A stretch of 46,752 bases of DNA from Planctomycetaceae bacterium (GCA_021732845.1 JAKFUF010000129.1:1-46752), one strand, 5' to 3'. Counted from the stretch's first letter, positions 34,485 through 43,481 are shown. Notes: generated by a model from the letters alone, not told the origin. Translations and numbers: made by a program.

Positions 34485-34871
34485 GGCCGGAGAAAGAATA
34501 ACTGTCGCATTCTCGGAACGAATGACTCTCGCGGGCGACGATGCCAAAAGATCATCCCGGAGGGATGAAAGCTCTTAGCCGGGGGTTGAGCGAAGCGACA
34601 CCCCCGGTCATGGACCGACATGAGATCCGATCCCGGAGGGATCGCAGCATCTGGCGAGCAACGGTGCTGGCACCCCTGCCGGGGTGCATTCGTCGCTTTT
34701 GCCTTTCCGGGGGTGTCGCTTCGTGTCTGTCGACACTTCGCTCAACCCCCGGCTAAGAGCTGTGATCCCTCCGGGATCATCCTTGGTCACGCCGTGCCTA
34801 TCAGAGCGGCGCTCTTGTGTCGTCATCAACGCACCGACACAAACTTCACTTTTATTGATGATGCGATCCTG
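34485..34871. repeat. Family 1 long palindromic repeat, copy D
   Basis: Full copy from GGCCGGAGAAAGAATAACTG to ATTGATGATGCGATCCTGA. Both long arms (about 34549-34605 and 34706-34787) and the internal GGCACCCCTGCCGGGGTGC hairpin are intact. The terminal motif reads CCTGA instead of CCTTA, and no gene ends here. Confidence 0.9.
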
Positions 34872-34889
34872 AAGCGTGCCTTTATTCTT

Positions 34890-35325
34890 TGTCCGGTCCT
34901 TACGAATCTCACGAATCAACAACCAGCTTCGCATCGCGAGTGACAAGATCCATCGTGTTGTGATTCGTGTTATTCGAATTATTCGTACTACTAACCGTCA
35001 GGTTGTTGGCGTGCCGCGACGATTTGGCCAGCGTGTGCTGGAAATCAGTGATCAATAGCGGGTTCTGCTTCTGGTCAGACTCTGGCCAACCGCCCCAACG
35101 GGGTGAGATTCATTGAACATCCGGCAAACATCACGGGTCACGCCCCGATTGGGGCTCCGTCGTTCGTCGTCATTGCACCCAGGGCTCCGTTGGCGTTGCC
35201 AACTTCGCCCTGGGCTATCGAATTCTGCCCCCTTGGGGCTGACGATGCGACACTCCGGGTGTTGGGTTTCGGGCAAGCCCGCGCCATGAACATTCGTGGT
35301 TCCCTTTCTCGCTGCCCAAGATCGG
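34890..35325. repeat. Family 2 repeat, copy with internal deletion
   Basis: Closely matches 15800-16320 but lacks the 86 bp between the two GCCCCAACGGGG blocks; here one block (about 35092-35103) is followed directly by TGAGATTC. The deletion is what recombination or slippage between the 12-bp direct repeats would leave. Beyond about 35325 the copies diverge. Confidence 0.88.
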
Positions 35326-35580
35326 CCCTCAGACGGCATTTTTGAGGCGGACATTGATTCGAGAATATTCGTGGTCCCGTACGCCGGGTGTGCCACTGGT
35401 CAGCTCGCTGCCAGTGCGAACGATTGACGACTTCGCCCTCAGGAAAGCACCCTTCTTGAGGTCGCTTCATTGCCAGGAGTCGAGCCCCGTTCGCACTGGC
35501 AGATAAACTGACCGGTGGCACCAGGCCTGAACGAAACATTGTTTCAACATTCAACATTTCTCAATATCAGGAGTTCAATC

Positions 35581-36519
35581 ATGACAGATGAACATTGCCC
35601 GGACTCGAATGCTTCCATCGAGGAGCGTGACGACGGTTCGCGGGCTGCTGAGCCACGGCGGGAGGAACGCAGAGTGCGTGACACGCGGTTTCAGACGTGG
35701 CGGGAGGGGCGGGAGTGGAGTTTGACCGACGAGGAACTGGTCGACACCCTCGAACGGGAATATGGGGAGGTGGTGTTTGTCGCCCAGCGGCTCGGATTTC
35801 CCGAGGAGTTTGTCCGCGAGCAGGTCGCCAAATCCGCGCGGGCACAAATGGTCATTGGTTGGCAGGCGGAGAATGAGCGTGCCTTCGCCCGGCGGCATTT
35901 CCGGGCGGCCCTGTATGGCGGTCAGTATTGGGCCGTGAGCCACCAGATCCGCAAGATGCACCGCGAAGAACGCGAGGTGCGTGATGATCAGCGATACAAG
36001 ACCCGCCTGGCCCTCAAGGCGGCGTATGCCGCACGAACCGTGGCTCAACCCGCGGCCGCCGAAATCCTCCCGGCACCTTCGATCTCCGTGGCTCCCGCCC
36101 CGCACTCCGCACCAAGTGTCGATCTCGCGCCTGAGGCCTGCGTGCCAGACTCCGCCGCCGAAATCCCCGTCAACGCCGATGCCACCGTCACCGCGGCGGA
36201 AAGTGGCTCGGCCTTGCCCGAGAAGGTGGCGTTCACTCCCGAGCAGGAGGCCCAGCGGGCCGAAATTCTGCAGCAGAGAGCCTGGCGGGAGCTGCACCTG
36301 GACCGCTTTTTAGAACACCAGCAAATGGTGGAAGGCGGCTCTCCCACAAACAAATTGCGGGACGCCGGCTATCTGCCCCCAACCGTGAAGAAACAAATGG
36401 AACGGGCCGGCCACGATCCGGTTCGCCAGCCCAACGACGGCCCCCACGGATTATTCCGCCGGCTGCCAGCGGAAGAGAACGGAATGAGTCCGGCGGATAG
36501 CACCAACGCGGCGGACTGA
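35581..36519 (+). CDS. Helix-turn-helix, terminase-small-subunit-like protein, second paralogue
   Basis: The 312-residue protein starts at ATG 35581 behind a clear AGGAG. An acidic/basic leader (1-45) is followed by a helical domain (about 47-126) beginning SLTDEELVDTLEREYGEVVF, then ARRHFRAALYGGQYWAVSHQ. This aligns with the domain of the protein at 32842-33990 without gaps: T-(D/E)-(D/E)-E-L-x-D, VAxxxGxxxxxV, and the (L/F)RxALxxGxxWAV block. A Pro/Ala linker (about 150-230) leads to a C-terminal helical part (about 240-300, RAWRELHLDRFLEHQQMVEG) that the other protein lacks. The family is unrecognised; DNA binding is inferred. Confidence 0.7.
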   Translation: MTDEHCPDSNASIEERDDGSRAAEPRREERRVRDTRFQTWREGREWSLTDEELVDTLEREYGEVVFVAQRLGFPEEFVREQVAKSARAQMVIGWQAENERAFARRHFRAALYGGQYWAVSHQIRKMHREEREVRDDQRYKTRLALKAAYAARTVAQPAAAEILPAPSISVAPAPHSAPSVDLAPEACVPDSAAEIPVNADATVTAAESGSALPEKVAFTPEQEAQRAEILQQRAWRELHLDRFLEHQQMVEGGSPTNKLRDAGYLPPTVKKQMERAGHDPVRQPNDGPHGLFRRLPAEENGMSPADSTNAAD

Positions 36520-36534
36520 ATGACCGGAAGGTGG

Positions 36535-36832
36535 GCGCAAGCCCTCGTTGTTACACACAAGTTGCCGACATCGGGGATTTCATGGTGCCGACCCACAGGC
36601 CGACGTGGCGGGAGGGCGCGGCTCCTGCCGAGCCGCGAGCAAGAAAACACACGGTCTTTACGGCGAATCTGGCCCCGTTCGTGAGGGGAAGGCGGCGAGA
36701 CGCGGGCACGCACTGTTGACCGCGGCTCAGCAGGAGCTTCGCCCTCCCGCCACGTCGACATAGAATCAAACCCTACCACTTGCCGCGTGGCCAATGCCCC
36801 TGTCGACTTGTGTGTAACAGCGAGGGCCTGAA
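36535..36832. repeat. Family 4 nested palindromic repeat
   Basis: Outer arms 36539-36562 and 36806-36829 pair with two mismatches in 24 (AGCCCTCGTTGTTACACACA side). Inner arms CGACGTGGCGGGAGGGCG (36601-36618) and 36740-36757 pair perfectly, and 36621-36637 pairs with 36721-36737 with one mismatch. It begins 16 bp after the stop of the 35581 gene. No gene is visible between 36520 and 37072. Confidence 0.85.
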
Positions 36833-37072
36833 CCCCAGCTCAGCGCTGTGAAGCCTCCGGGATGAGCTGTTTGCATCGTCGCCCGCGAGACTCCTGCGCT
36901 CAAAAACTGTCGCGAAGCGACCATGGATTTAACGTCTGGCATTCTGGGCTGCCTGCGGGATGACCGCCCAAAGCCCCAGATCTCGAAGCAACTCTGGCAA
37001 CTGCGGGAATTCTCCAGTAACCTCCATGGTTCGGGCTGACCAGCACGAAACTCGAACTTGGAAACCTGCCGC

Positions 37073-38527
37073 ATGCATTGCCAACAGTATCTTCCGCCGG
37101 GGCAGTCACGGCGTGAAATGCTTGTCCGCTGCGCCAACGGGTTTGGCGGACTGGCCCTCACCTCACTGTTGACGGAAGCGGCATTCGACCGGCAGCTTGA
37201 AGCGGCCGTGGCTGAACCACGGAGTGGTCCAGACCGGCGCGACCCGCTGGCACCACAAACGACGCACCATGCGGCCAAGGCCAAGAGCGTCATTTTCCTG
37301 TTCATGGATGGCGGTCCTTCGCAGGTCGACACGTTTGATCCCAAGCCACTGCTGGCCAAGGAAAACGGCCAGAAGATCAAGATGAAGGTCCCCCCCACGC
37401 AGTTCGACAACGTGGGCAACGTGCTGATGTCGCCCTGGAAGTTTCGCCAGTACGGCGAGAGCGGGATTCCCGTCAGCGACCTGTTTCCCCATGTGGCTCA
37501 GTGCGTCGACGATCTGGCCATCCTGCGGTCAATGACAGCCGACTTCTCGGAACATACCAACGCCAACTACTTCCTGCATTCGGGCACCGGCATGCAGGGG
37601 CGTCCGAGCATGGGGGCCTGGGCGAACTATGGCCTGGGCAGCGAATGTCAAAACCTGCCGGGGTTCGTGGTTCTCAACAGTGGCATGATACCGCCGGGCG
37701 GCCTCGACTGTTTCGCCAGTGGCTTCCTGCCCGCTTCGTACCAAGGGTCGCTGTTCACCTCGGGCGAGGCCCCCGTGGCCGACATCGTGCGGACCGAGCG
37801 TGACGCCAGGCAGCAGGAACGCAAGCTGGCCCTGCTCCGCAAACTGGACCAGGGTGTCGTCGGGCGGATCGGCAAGATCGACACGCTCGAATCGGCCATC
37901 AGCAACTATGAACTCGCCTTCCGGATGCAGTCGGCAGTCCCGGAACTGGCCAGCCTCGCGGGGGAGACGGCCGCGACGCAGGCATTGTATGGCATCAATG
38001 ATCCCAAGACCCAGGTCTTCGGGCGGCAGTGTCTGCTGGCCCGGCGGCTGGTGGAGCGCGGTGTGCGGTTTGTCGAACTGCTCTGCCAGAGCGTGGGGCA
38101 CGACCGCTGGGACCAGCATGGAAACCTCGTCGCCGGTCATGAGGCCAATGCCCGCGCGGTCGATCTGCCGATCGCCGGCCTCTTGCGCGATTTGAAGGCG
38201 CGGGGGCTGCTGGAATCCACTCTCGTCGTGTGGGGCGGAGAATTCGGCAGAACTCCCATGGCCCAAGGGAGCGACGGACGCGACCACAACCCGTTCGGCT
38301 TCACAATGTGGCTGGCGGGCGGTGGCATCAAGGGCGGCACGGTTTACGGAGCCACCGATGACTACGGCTATTACGCCATCGAAAACAAGCTGCAAATCCA
38401 CGACCTGCACGCCACGATTCTGCACCTGCTGGGCATCGACCACACCCGCCTGACCTACCGCTTCAGCGGCCGCGACATCCGGTTGACGGATGTTTACGGC
38501 GAAGTGATTGATGCTGTCTTGGCATAA
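37073..38527 (+). CDS. DUF1501 protein
   Basis: A 484-residue DUF1501 protein of normal length. It opens MHCQQYLPPGQSRREMLVRC with a twin-arginine motif and a short hydrophobic stretch. The domain then shows SVIFLFMDGGPSQVDTFDPK, FLHSGTGMQGRPSMGAWANY, VVWGGEFGRTPMAQGSDGRD with HNP following, and LHATILHLLGIDHTRLTYRF, all classic for the family. ATG 37073 is preferred over TTG 37058. In many planctomycetes this gene follows a DUF1549/DUF1553 partner; here it stands alone behind family 4 repeat DNA. Role unknown, probably exported. It converges on the CotH gene. Confidence 0.93.
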   Translation: MHCQQYLPPGQSRREMLVRCANGFGGLALTSLLTEAAFDRQLEAAVAEPRSGPDRRDPLAPQTTHHAAKAKSVIFLFMDGGPSQVDTFDPKPLLAKENGQKIKMKVPPTQFDNVGNVLMSPWKFRQYGESGIPVSDLFPHVAQCVDDLAILRSMTADFSEHTNANYFLHSGTGMQGRPSMGAWANYGLGSECQNLPGFVVLNSGMIPPGGLDCFASGFLPASYQGSLFTSGEAPVADIVRTERDARQQERKLALLRKLDQGVVGRIGKIDTLESAISNYELAFRMQSAVPELASLAGETAATQALYGINDPKTQVFGRQCLLARRLVERGVRFVELLCQSVGHDRWDQHGNLVAGHEANARAVDLPIAGLLRDLKARGLLESTLVVWGGEFGRTPMAQGSDGRDHNPFGFTMWLAGGGIKGGTVYGATDDYGYYAIENKLQIHDLHATILHLLGIDHTRLTYRFSGRDIRLTDVYGEVIDAVLA

Positions 38528-38537
38528 TTGCCTGCCG

Positions 38538-40031
38538 CTACTTCGGCGGTGCCTCTCCAGCCAGTTTCAAAGCCTCGTTCACCAGTTTTTCAGCGTCGTC
38601 GATCCGCCCCTGTTCCAACAGCGGACCGACCTGCTGCATCAGTTTCTGAATCGGGGCCACATCCCCGCCGGTGGCCTGGATTTTTTCCGCCGCACGCATC
38701 AGACGCTGAATCTTGGCGATCACTGGCGGTGGCGGCCCGTTGGGACCGGCCGGGTGCATCTGAGCAAATGCCGGCCGCTTACCTGGATTCTCCAACTGCT
38801 GCCGGGCGCTGGCGTAGCGCTTCCGCACAAAATCCTTCATGGACACCACGATGTCCTCGTAGCTGCGGTCTTGGGGGTTCGTGATCCGGCGGTGAGGGAA
38901 CGGGTCGGCCGCCAGATCCGCCTTGATCAGGGCGTAACGGGCATCAATGCGGGCGCACAGTCGTTCTGGCTCGAAGGACTTTTCCAGAACAACGGCGGAG
39001 ATTTCACGGTATCGCCGTAAAAGCGAGGGGTCGGAGACGATGCGTTCCAGCAGGGGATTAGGCTGGGGGGCCGGCCAGGCGGCGTTCCAGTCGGCAAGCA
39101 CCTTCACATGTCCAAAGGCGACTTCAGAAAACCCGACATCAAGGTCCCACGGCAGATACCGCCAGCGGCCGGTTTTAGAATCGCAGTACAGGTAATAATT
39201 ATGGGGATTCCAACCTGTGAGCTGGTCAAATGCACCGGAAAACAGCATGACTGCCGTCACGCGCAGGAAGTCATCGACTTCCAAGACCTTCTCCAGATCG
39301 GCAGGGAAATCCTTCCCCGGCGGCTGGTTGAGCCGGCGGATGAATTCCACGAGCTGCGGCCAGCCCCGCTTGGCCGATTTCGTGTCCGCCTCGAACGCGT
39401 GACGGTAGGCTGCTGGGTCGTCGCCGATGAACTGCAGGTTCGCTCCGGGACCGCCTTCGTCGACCTTGAACAACAGCCCGTTCCGGTCGGGCAGGCTGCG
39501 TTCGAGAAACGTCTCGTCGATCCGCTCGACGTTGACGTAGACCCCCTGGTACTTGTCATTCACATAGAGTTTGGCGTGGTTGCAGCGGTGCGTGGTGACG
39601 CCATGTTCGCGCAGAATTTCGGTGATGATCGGTTCGCTGAGCAGGCTGCCGAATTGAATGCCATTGTCCAGCGACGCCCGCCGCAATCCCAAAAATCGCT
39701 GCCCCTCTGCGTACTCGTCGAACTTGATCAGGTAACTTCGCTTGTGCTGCGGGGAGGGCGACGAGGAGCTGTTCCCCTTGAAGCGGATGGCGACGTTGTC
39801 CAAGGAAATGTCCCGCCAGCGGAATGCAGCCCGCACATAAATGCGGTTCGGCAGGGCCGCCAGCATCCGCTGCAACTCCGCCTCGGCCACGGTCAGGTAG
39901 ACCGACTGGACCGCATCGCTCTGGTAAAACTCTTCAGGGCCTGCCGCCTGTGCGGAAGCGCTGCCCGTACCCGCCGAGATCAGCATCAATGCCACCAGGA
40001 ACGGAGCGAGTGTGTGGCGTCTGAGTGTCAT
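38538..40031 (-). CDS. Exported CotH-kinase family protein
   Basis: The 497-residue protein has a signal peptide (about 1-28, cut after ASA) and a CotH domain (about 40-380). CotH proteins are atypical kinases that phosphorylate spore-coat or other secreted proteins. Motifs include AIRFKGNSSSSPSPQHKRSY (81-100) with the glycine/serine loop and Lys/Arg, FLGLRRASLDNGI, YQGVYVNVERIDETFLERS with its metal/ATP-binding acidic residues, and YLPWDLDVGF with the D-x-D. The C-terminal part (about 430-497) is helical. Kinase activity is inferred from homology. The gene stands apart from spore genes, as planctomycetes do not sporulate. Confidence 0.9.
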   Translation of the reverse strand: MTLRRHTLAPFLVALMLISAGTGSASAQAAGPEEFYQSDAVQSVYLTVAEAELQRMLAALPNRIYVRAAFRWRDISLDNVAIRFKGNSSSSPSPQHKRSYLIKFDEYAEGQRFLGLRRASLDNGIQFGSLLSEPIITEILREHGVTTHRCNHAKLYVNDKYQGVYVNVERIDETFLERSLPDRNGLLFKVDEGGPGANLQFIGDDPAAYRHAFEADTKSAKRGWPQLVEFIRRLNQPPGKDFPADLEKVLEVDDFLRVTAVMLFSGAFDQLTGWNPHNYYLYCDSKTGRWRYLPWDLDVGFSEVAFGHVKVLADWNAAWPAPQPNPLLERIVSDPSLLRRYREISAVVLEKSFEPERLCARIDARYALIKADLAADPFPHRRITNPQDRSYEDIVVSMKDFVRKRYASARQQLENPGKRPAFAQMHPAGPNGPPPPVIAKIQRLMRAAEKIQATGGDVAPIQKLMQQVGPLLEQGRIDDAEKLVNEALKLAGEAPPK

Positions 40032-40106
40032 GGCAGGTCTTTCGCTGAAATATCGGGCGCTGGTCAGATTCGCCGCCTCTCGCTTCCCGCCAGGTGGCAG
40101 CCGTCC

Positions 40107-40766
40107 CTAACTTTTGATCAAAGTTGCAATGCGTTTGGACGACAGGTCGCGCAGCGAATGGACAATCAGCCGGGCGTGAGCCACGCTTTCGGCGGTGTGG
40201 CCGGTGCTGAGCAGGGAGATGCTCAACATGTTGGCGGCGTTGGCGGCGGTGATTCCCGCGGGGGCGTCCTCGATGACGGCGCAGTCCGCGGGTGGGATGC
40301 CCAATTTTTCCGCCGCCTTCAAAAACACCTGGGGGTCGGGCTTGCCGCGTGTCACGTCCCGGCCGGTGACGAAGGCGTCGAAGTATGGCCCCGCGCCGAG
40401 CTTTTCCACGGCCAGAGCCACGTTCTCCGGCGGGCCGGAGGAACCAACCGCCAGTTTGAAACCGGCGGCATGCAGGGCCCGGATGAGTTCCGCGGCACCA
40501 TCCATCGCGGGGAATTTGTGAGCCACCAGGTCGCGGTAGAGGGCCTCCTTGCGATGGTCGAAGGCCGCCATTTCGGCTTCGGTCATCGATCCTTGACCCC
40601 AATGTTCGGCGATGATTTCGCGGCTGGTGCGGCCGAATGTCTGTCCAAACTGCTCGGCCGTCATTTCCCGGCCATACTCGCGGGCCGTGTCCCGCCAGCT
40701 TTCGAAGTGCGCGTCGTAGGAATCGACAAGAACGCCATCCATGTCGAAAATCACGGCCAAGGGCAT
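40107..40766 (-). CDS. HAD-superfamily phosphatase, beta-phosphoglucomutase-like
   Basis: A 219-residue HAD subfamily IA hydrolase. Motif I is FDMDGVLVDS (nucleophile D8, acid/base D10), a helical cap covers about 15-85, motif II is VGSSG (107-111), and motif III/IV are GKPDP (K142) and VIEDAPAGI (E166, D167). This set fits beta-phosphoglucomutase or small sugar-phosphate phosphatases. AGGAAA upstream supports ATG 40766. Substrate unknown. Confidence 0.93.
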   Translation of the reverse strand: MPLAVIFDMDGVLVDSYDAHFESWRDTAREYGREMTAEQFGQTFGRTSREIIAEHWGQGSMTEAEMAAFDHRKEALYRDLVAHKFPAMDGAAELIRALHAAGFKLAVGSSGPPENVALAVEKLGAGPYFDAFVTGRDVTRGKPDPQVFLKAAEKLGIPPADCAVIEDAPAGITAANAANMLSISLLSTGHTAESVAHARLIVHSLRDLSSKRIATLIKS

Positions 40767-41095
40767 GATGCTGTGGGTTTCCTGTATGAGGTGTCGATTG
40801 CAGTCGCCGAATGGAGGGCCAGCGCGTGATCGATGTCTGTCAAAACAGTGTCAAATTTCTCAGTCTGTGGAGCGATGGCAGACTGGGCTTCAGAAGATCG
40901 GCGTCGCAGTGCGATTCAGACACAGCATAACGACTTTTTACTGATAAATCTTAAATCTGAAATTGCGTCGAAACTAGAGAATGGACTTTTGTCGGACACG
41001 TCAAAGGTGAAATTCCAGGGAGCCACCAAGTGACACTCGCCGTCAACTTTCAGATGAAGCGTGCCTGCCGAAAAGCAGGGCGTTGGTCCGCGAAA
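40767..41095. other. Intergenic region between the HAD and DAHP synthase genes
   Basis: 329 bp, both flanking genes on the minus strand. It is AT-richer at about 40925-40985 and presumably holds the HAD promoter. A 66-codon frame at 40833-41033 has no family, ribosome-binding site or codon bias and is not called. Confidence 0.4.
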
Positions 41096-42133
41096 CTACA
41101 CCTGGGCCGCGGCCAGGATCAGCGACTCCGTCTCTTCCCAGCTCAGACAGCCATCGGTGATCGACACGCCGTACTTCAGCTTGGAGGGATCGCCGTTGAG
41201 CTTCTGCTGCCCTTCGTGCAGGTTGCTTTCGAGCATGGTGCCGATGATCGACGAATGACCGGGTTGGCGCTGGCGCAGGACATCGGCAAAGACTTCCTTC
41301 TGCCGGCGGTAATCCTTGCTCGAGTTCGCGTGGCTGCAATCGACCACCAGCCGCCCGGGCAGCCCCGCCGCCTGCAGCTTCGACACCGCGTCTTCCACAT
41401 GCTCGGCGGAGAAGTTGGGGCCGGAGCGGCCGCCGCGCAGGATCAGGTGGCCCCAGGGATTGCCCTTGGTGCGGACCACGCAGGTGCGTCCCTCCCCGTC
41501 GATGCCCAGGAAACTATGGGTCGACTGGGCCGCCTGCATGGCGTTGATCGCCACGTCGAGGTTGCCCTCCGTTCCGTTCTTGTAGCCCACCGGCATCGAC
41601 AGCCCGCTGGCCATCTGCCGGTGCGTGGGGGACTCGGTCGTTCGGGCGCCAATCGAGGCCAGCGTCACCAGGTCGGCGATGTACTGTGGCGTAATCGGTT
41701 CCAGCATTTCCGTGGCTGCCGGCAGCCCCATCTCGGTGATCTGCAGCAGCAGCCGCCGAGCCAGTTTGAGGCCCTCGCTGATGTCGAAGGTGTCGTCCAA
41801 GTGGGGGTCGTTGATCAACCCCTTCCAGCCGACTGTCGTTCGTGGCTTCTCGAAGTAGACCCGCATGATCAGCAGCAGCTTGCCAGCCACACGGTCGGCC
41901 AGGGCTTTGAACCGCTTGGCGTATTCCAAACCGGCCTGGGGATCGTGAATCGAGCAGGGACCGGCCACGACGATCAGCCGCGGATCGTTGCCGGACAGAA
42001 TCGCTTTGACCTCTTCACGGGTTCGGATGACCGTGTCAACGGCGGCAGGCGTAATTGGCAATTCGTCTTTGAGCTGCCGCGGGGAGATGAGCGACACGAT
42101 CTCCTGGATGTTGATGTCCTGAGTGGATTGCAT
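41096..42133 (-). CDS. aroG: 3-deoxy-7-phosphoheptulonate (DAHP) synthase, class I AroFGH-type
   Basis: The 345-residue enzyme condenses phosphoenolpyruvate and erythrose 4-phosphate to DAHP, the first step of aromatic amino-acid synthesis. It matches the AroFGH type throughout: VVAGPCSIHDP (56-65, metal ligand C60), EKPRTTVGWKGLINDP (95-110, PEP-binding Lys/Arg), GARTTESPTHRQMASGLSMP, and the late VDCSHANSSKDY and ESNLHEGQQ blocks. The length equals E. coli AroG/AroF. The feedback isoform cannot be told from sequence, so the symbol is indicative. It is divergent from cysK across 422 bp. Confidence 0.95.
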   Translation of the reverse strand: MQSTQDINIQEIVSLISPRQLKDELPITPAAVDTVIRTREEVKAILSGNDPRLIVVAGPCSIHDPQAGLEYAKRFKALADRVAGKLLLIMRVYFEKPRTTVGWKGLINDPHLDDTFDISEGLKLARRLLLQITEMGLPAATEMLEPITPQYIADLVTLASIGARTTESPTHRQMASGLSMPVGYKNGTEGNLDVAINAMQAAQSTHSFLGIDGEGRTCVVRTKGNPWGHLILRGGRSGPNFSAEHVEDAVSKLQAAGLPGRLVVDCSHANSSKDYRRQKEVFADVLRQRQPGHSSIIGTMLESNLHEGQQKLNGDPSKLKYGVSITDGCLSWEETESLILAAAQV

Positions 42134-42555
42134 GGAAGCAGCGTCGACTTAAGGCGGGAGCGGCTCACGGGTTGAGTAATCCCTGAGCCACGAAAACGCA
42201 GCATGCCAGGCAGCGATTCCCGCCGCCGGGACCCGCTGAACCGCTTGAAACCCCAGTTTACAGCACGCCCCCACACGGGTAAAGGACCGCCATCGACGCG
42301 AACGTTGGGACGTTGCCTGTCGCAGTGAGCCGGCTCTTCAATGGGCTGGGTCGAGATCCCGTTCACCTGGTTCTTTTGGACCACGCATCGTGTCGCCGGG
42401 CCAGCCGTCAATGCCAACAGCGTCTTTCGTGGTCTCCCGGACCCCGCCGATTTTCTACGTTCTAGGGCCAAAGATCAGGGTTGCCCGCAAATGGTTGAAT
42501 CTCCATAATCAGCGCCAACAGACACGTTTACAAATGAATACCCGGAGGGAGCCTG
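42134..42555. other. Divergent DAHP synthase/cysK intergenic region
   Basis: 422 bp without a gene. It must hold promoters for both directions. One likely cysK promoter is listed separately; I see no repeat or riboswitch-like structure. Confidence 0.45.
42481..42509 (+). promoter_or_regulatory. Putative cysK promoter
   Basis: TTGCCC (42481-42486) and CATAAT (42504-42509) are separated by 17 bp and lie about 47 bp before the cysK start. The ribosome-binding site CGGAGGGAG follows at about 42544-42552. No CysB or other operator can be recognised. Confidence 0.5.
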
Positions 42556-43479
42556 ATGCCTGTCTTCAATGACAACGCCGATTCGATTGGCCGCACGCCG
42601 TTGGTCCGCATCAACCGGCTTGCCAAGGGGTTGTCGGCGACCGTTCTGGCGAAGGTGGAAGGCCGCAACCCGGCCTACAGCGTCAAGTGTCGGATTGGCG
42701 CGGCGATGATCTGGGATGCGGAAAAATCGGGCAGGTTGAAGCCCGGCATGCACGTCGTCGAGCCGACCAGCGGCAACACCGGCATCGCCCTGGCCTATGT
42801 CTGCGCCGCCAAGGGCTATCCGCTGACGCTGACGATGCCCGAGACGATGTCCGTCGAACGGCGGCAGATGCTCAAGGCGTTCGGCGCCGAGCTGATCCTC
42901 ACCCCCGGCGCCGAAGGCATGAAGGGGGCGATCGCCAAGGCGGAAGAGATGTCCGCCAACCCCGAATACTTCATGCCCCAGCAGTTCAACAACCCCTCCA
43001 ACCCCGCGATTCACTTCAACACCACCGGACCGGAAATCTTCGCCGACACGGATGGCAAGGTGGACATTTTCGTGGCGGGTGTGGGCACGGGTGGCACAAT
43101 CACTGGCGTTTCGAAGTTCCTGAAGAACGAAAAGAAACTGAAGCTCAGAACCGTTGCCGTGGAACCGGTCAAGAGCCCCGTACTGTCGGGCGGAAGCCCT
43201 GGACGGCATGGGATTCAGGGGATTGGCGCGGGGTTCATTCCGGGCAACCTCGACCAGTCCATCGTGGACGAAATCGTCCAGGTCACGGATGAGGAATCGT
43301 TCGAGATGGCCCGCCGGCTGGCGAAGGAGGAGGGGCTGATCAGCGGCATCAGTTGCGGTGCCGCCATGGCCGCCGCCCTGCGCGTCGCCGCCCGGCCGGA
43401 AGCGGCCGGCAAGACGATCGTCGTCATTCTTCCCGATTCGGGAGAACGGTATCTGTCCACGGCGCTGTTTCAGGCCTGA
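42556..43479 (+). CDS. cysK: Cysteine synthase A (O-acetylserine sulfhydrylase)
   Basis: A 307-residue PLP enzyme joining sulfide to O-acetylserine to make cysteine. PLP-binding K44 lies in [10 protein letters not shown], a slight variant of the usual NPxxSVKDR. The substrate loop is [14 protein letters not shown], the phosphate-binding loop [15 protein letters not shown], and [10 protein letters not shown] and the late [11 protein letters not shown] are diagnostic. The start follows a strong CGGAGGGAG site. It is followed 2 bp after its stop by the histidine kinase gene and lies a few kb from a sulfide-handling operon, which suggests linked sulfur metabolism, though separate regulation is possible. 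Confidence 0.95.
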   Translation: MPVFNDNADSIGRTPLVRINRLAKGLSATVLAKVEGRNPAYSVKCRIGAAMIWDAEKSGRLKPGMHVVEPTSGNTGIALAYVCAAKGYPLTLTMPETMSVERRQMLKAFGAELILTPGAEGMKGAIAKAEEMSANPEYFMPQQFNNPSNPAIHFNTTGPEIFADTDGKVDIFVAGVGTGGTITGVSKFLKNEKKLKLRTVAVEPVKSPVLSGGSPGRHGIQGIGAGFIPGNLDQSIVDEIVQVTDEESFEMARRLAKEEGLISGISCGAAMAAALRVAARPEAAGKTIVVILPDSGERYLSTALFQA

Positions 43480-43481
43480 AC

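Noticed and set aside
33991-35580. Possible CRISPR array in the repeat-rich stretch
   Set aside because: The repeats are long, different in kind and not evenly spaced with unique spacers, and no cas gene is nearby.
32842-36519. Prophage suggested by two small-terminase-like proteins
   Set aside because: No large terminase, portal, capsid, integrase or tail genes are present, and the intervening DNA is repeats.
39108-40829. 573-residue plus-strand frame across the CotH and HAD genes
   Set aside because: It spans two confidently identified minus-strand genes and so must be a shadow.
40833-41033. 66-residue frame between the HAD and DAHP synthase genes
   Set aside because: There is no ribosome-binding site, family or neighbour support. 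The AT-rich part looks more like promoter DNA.
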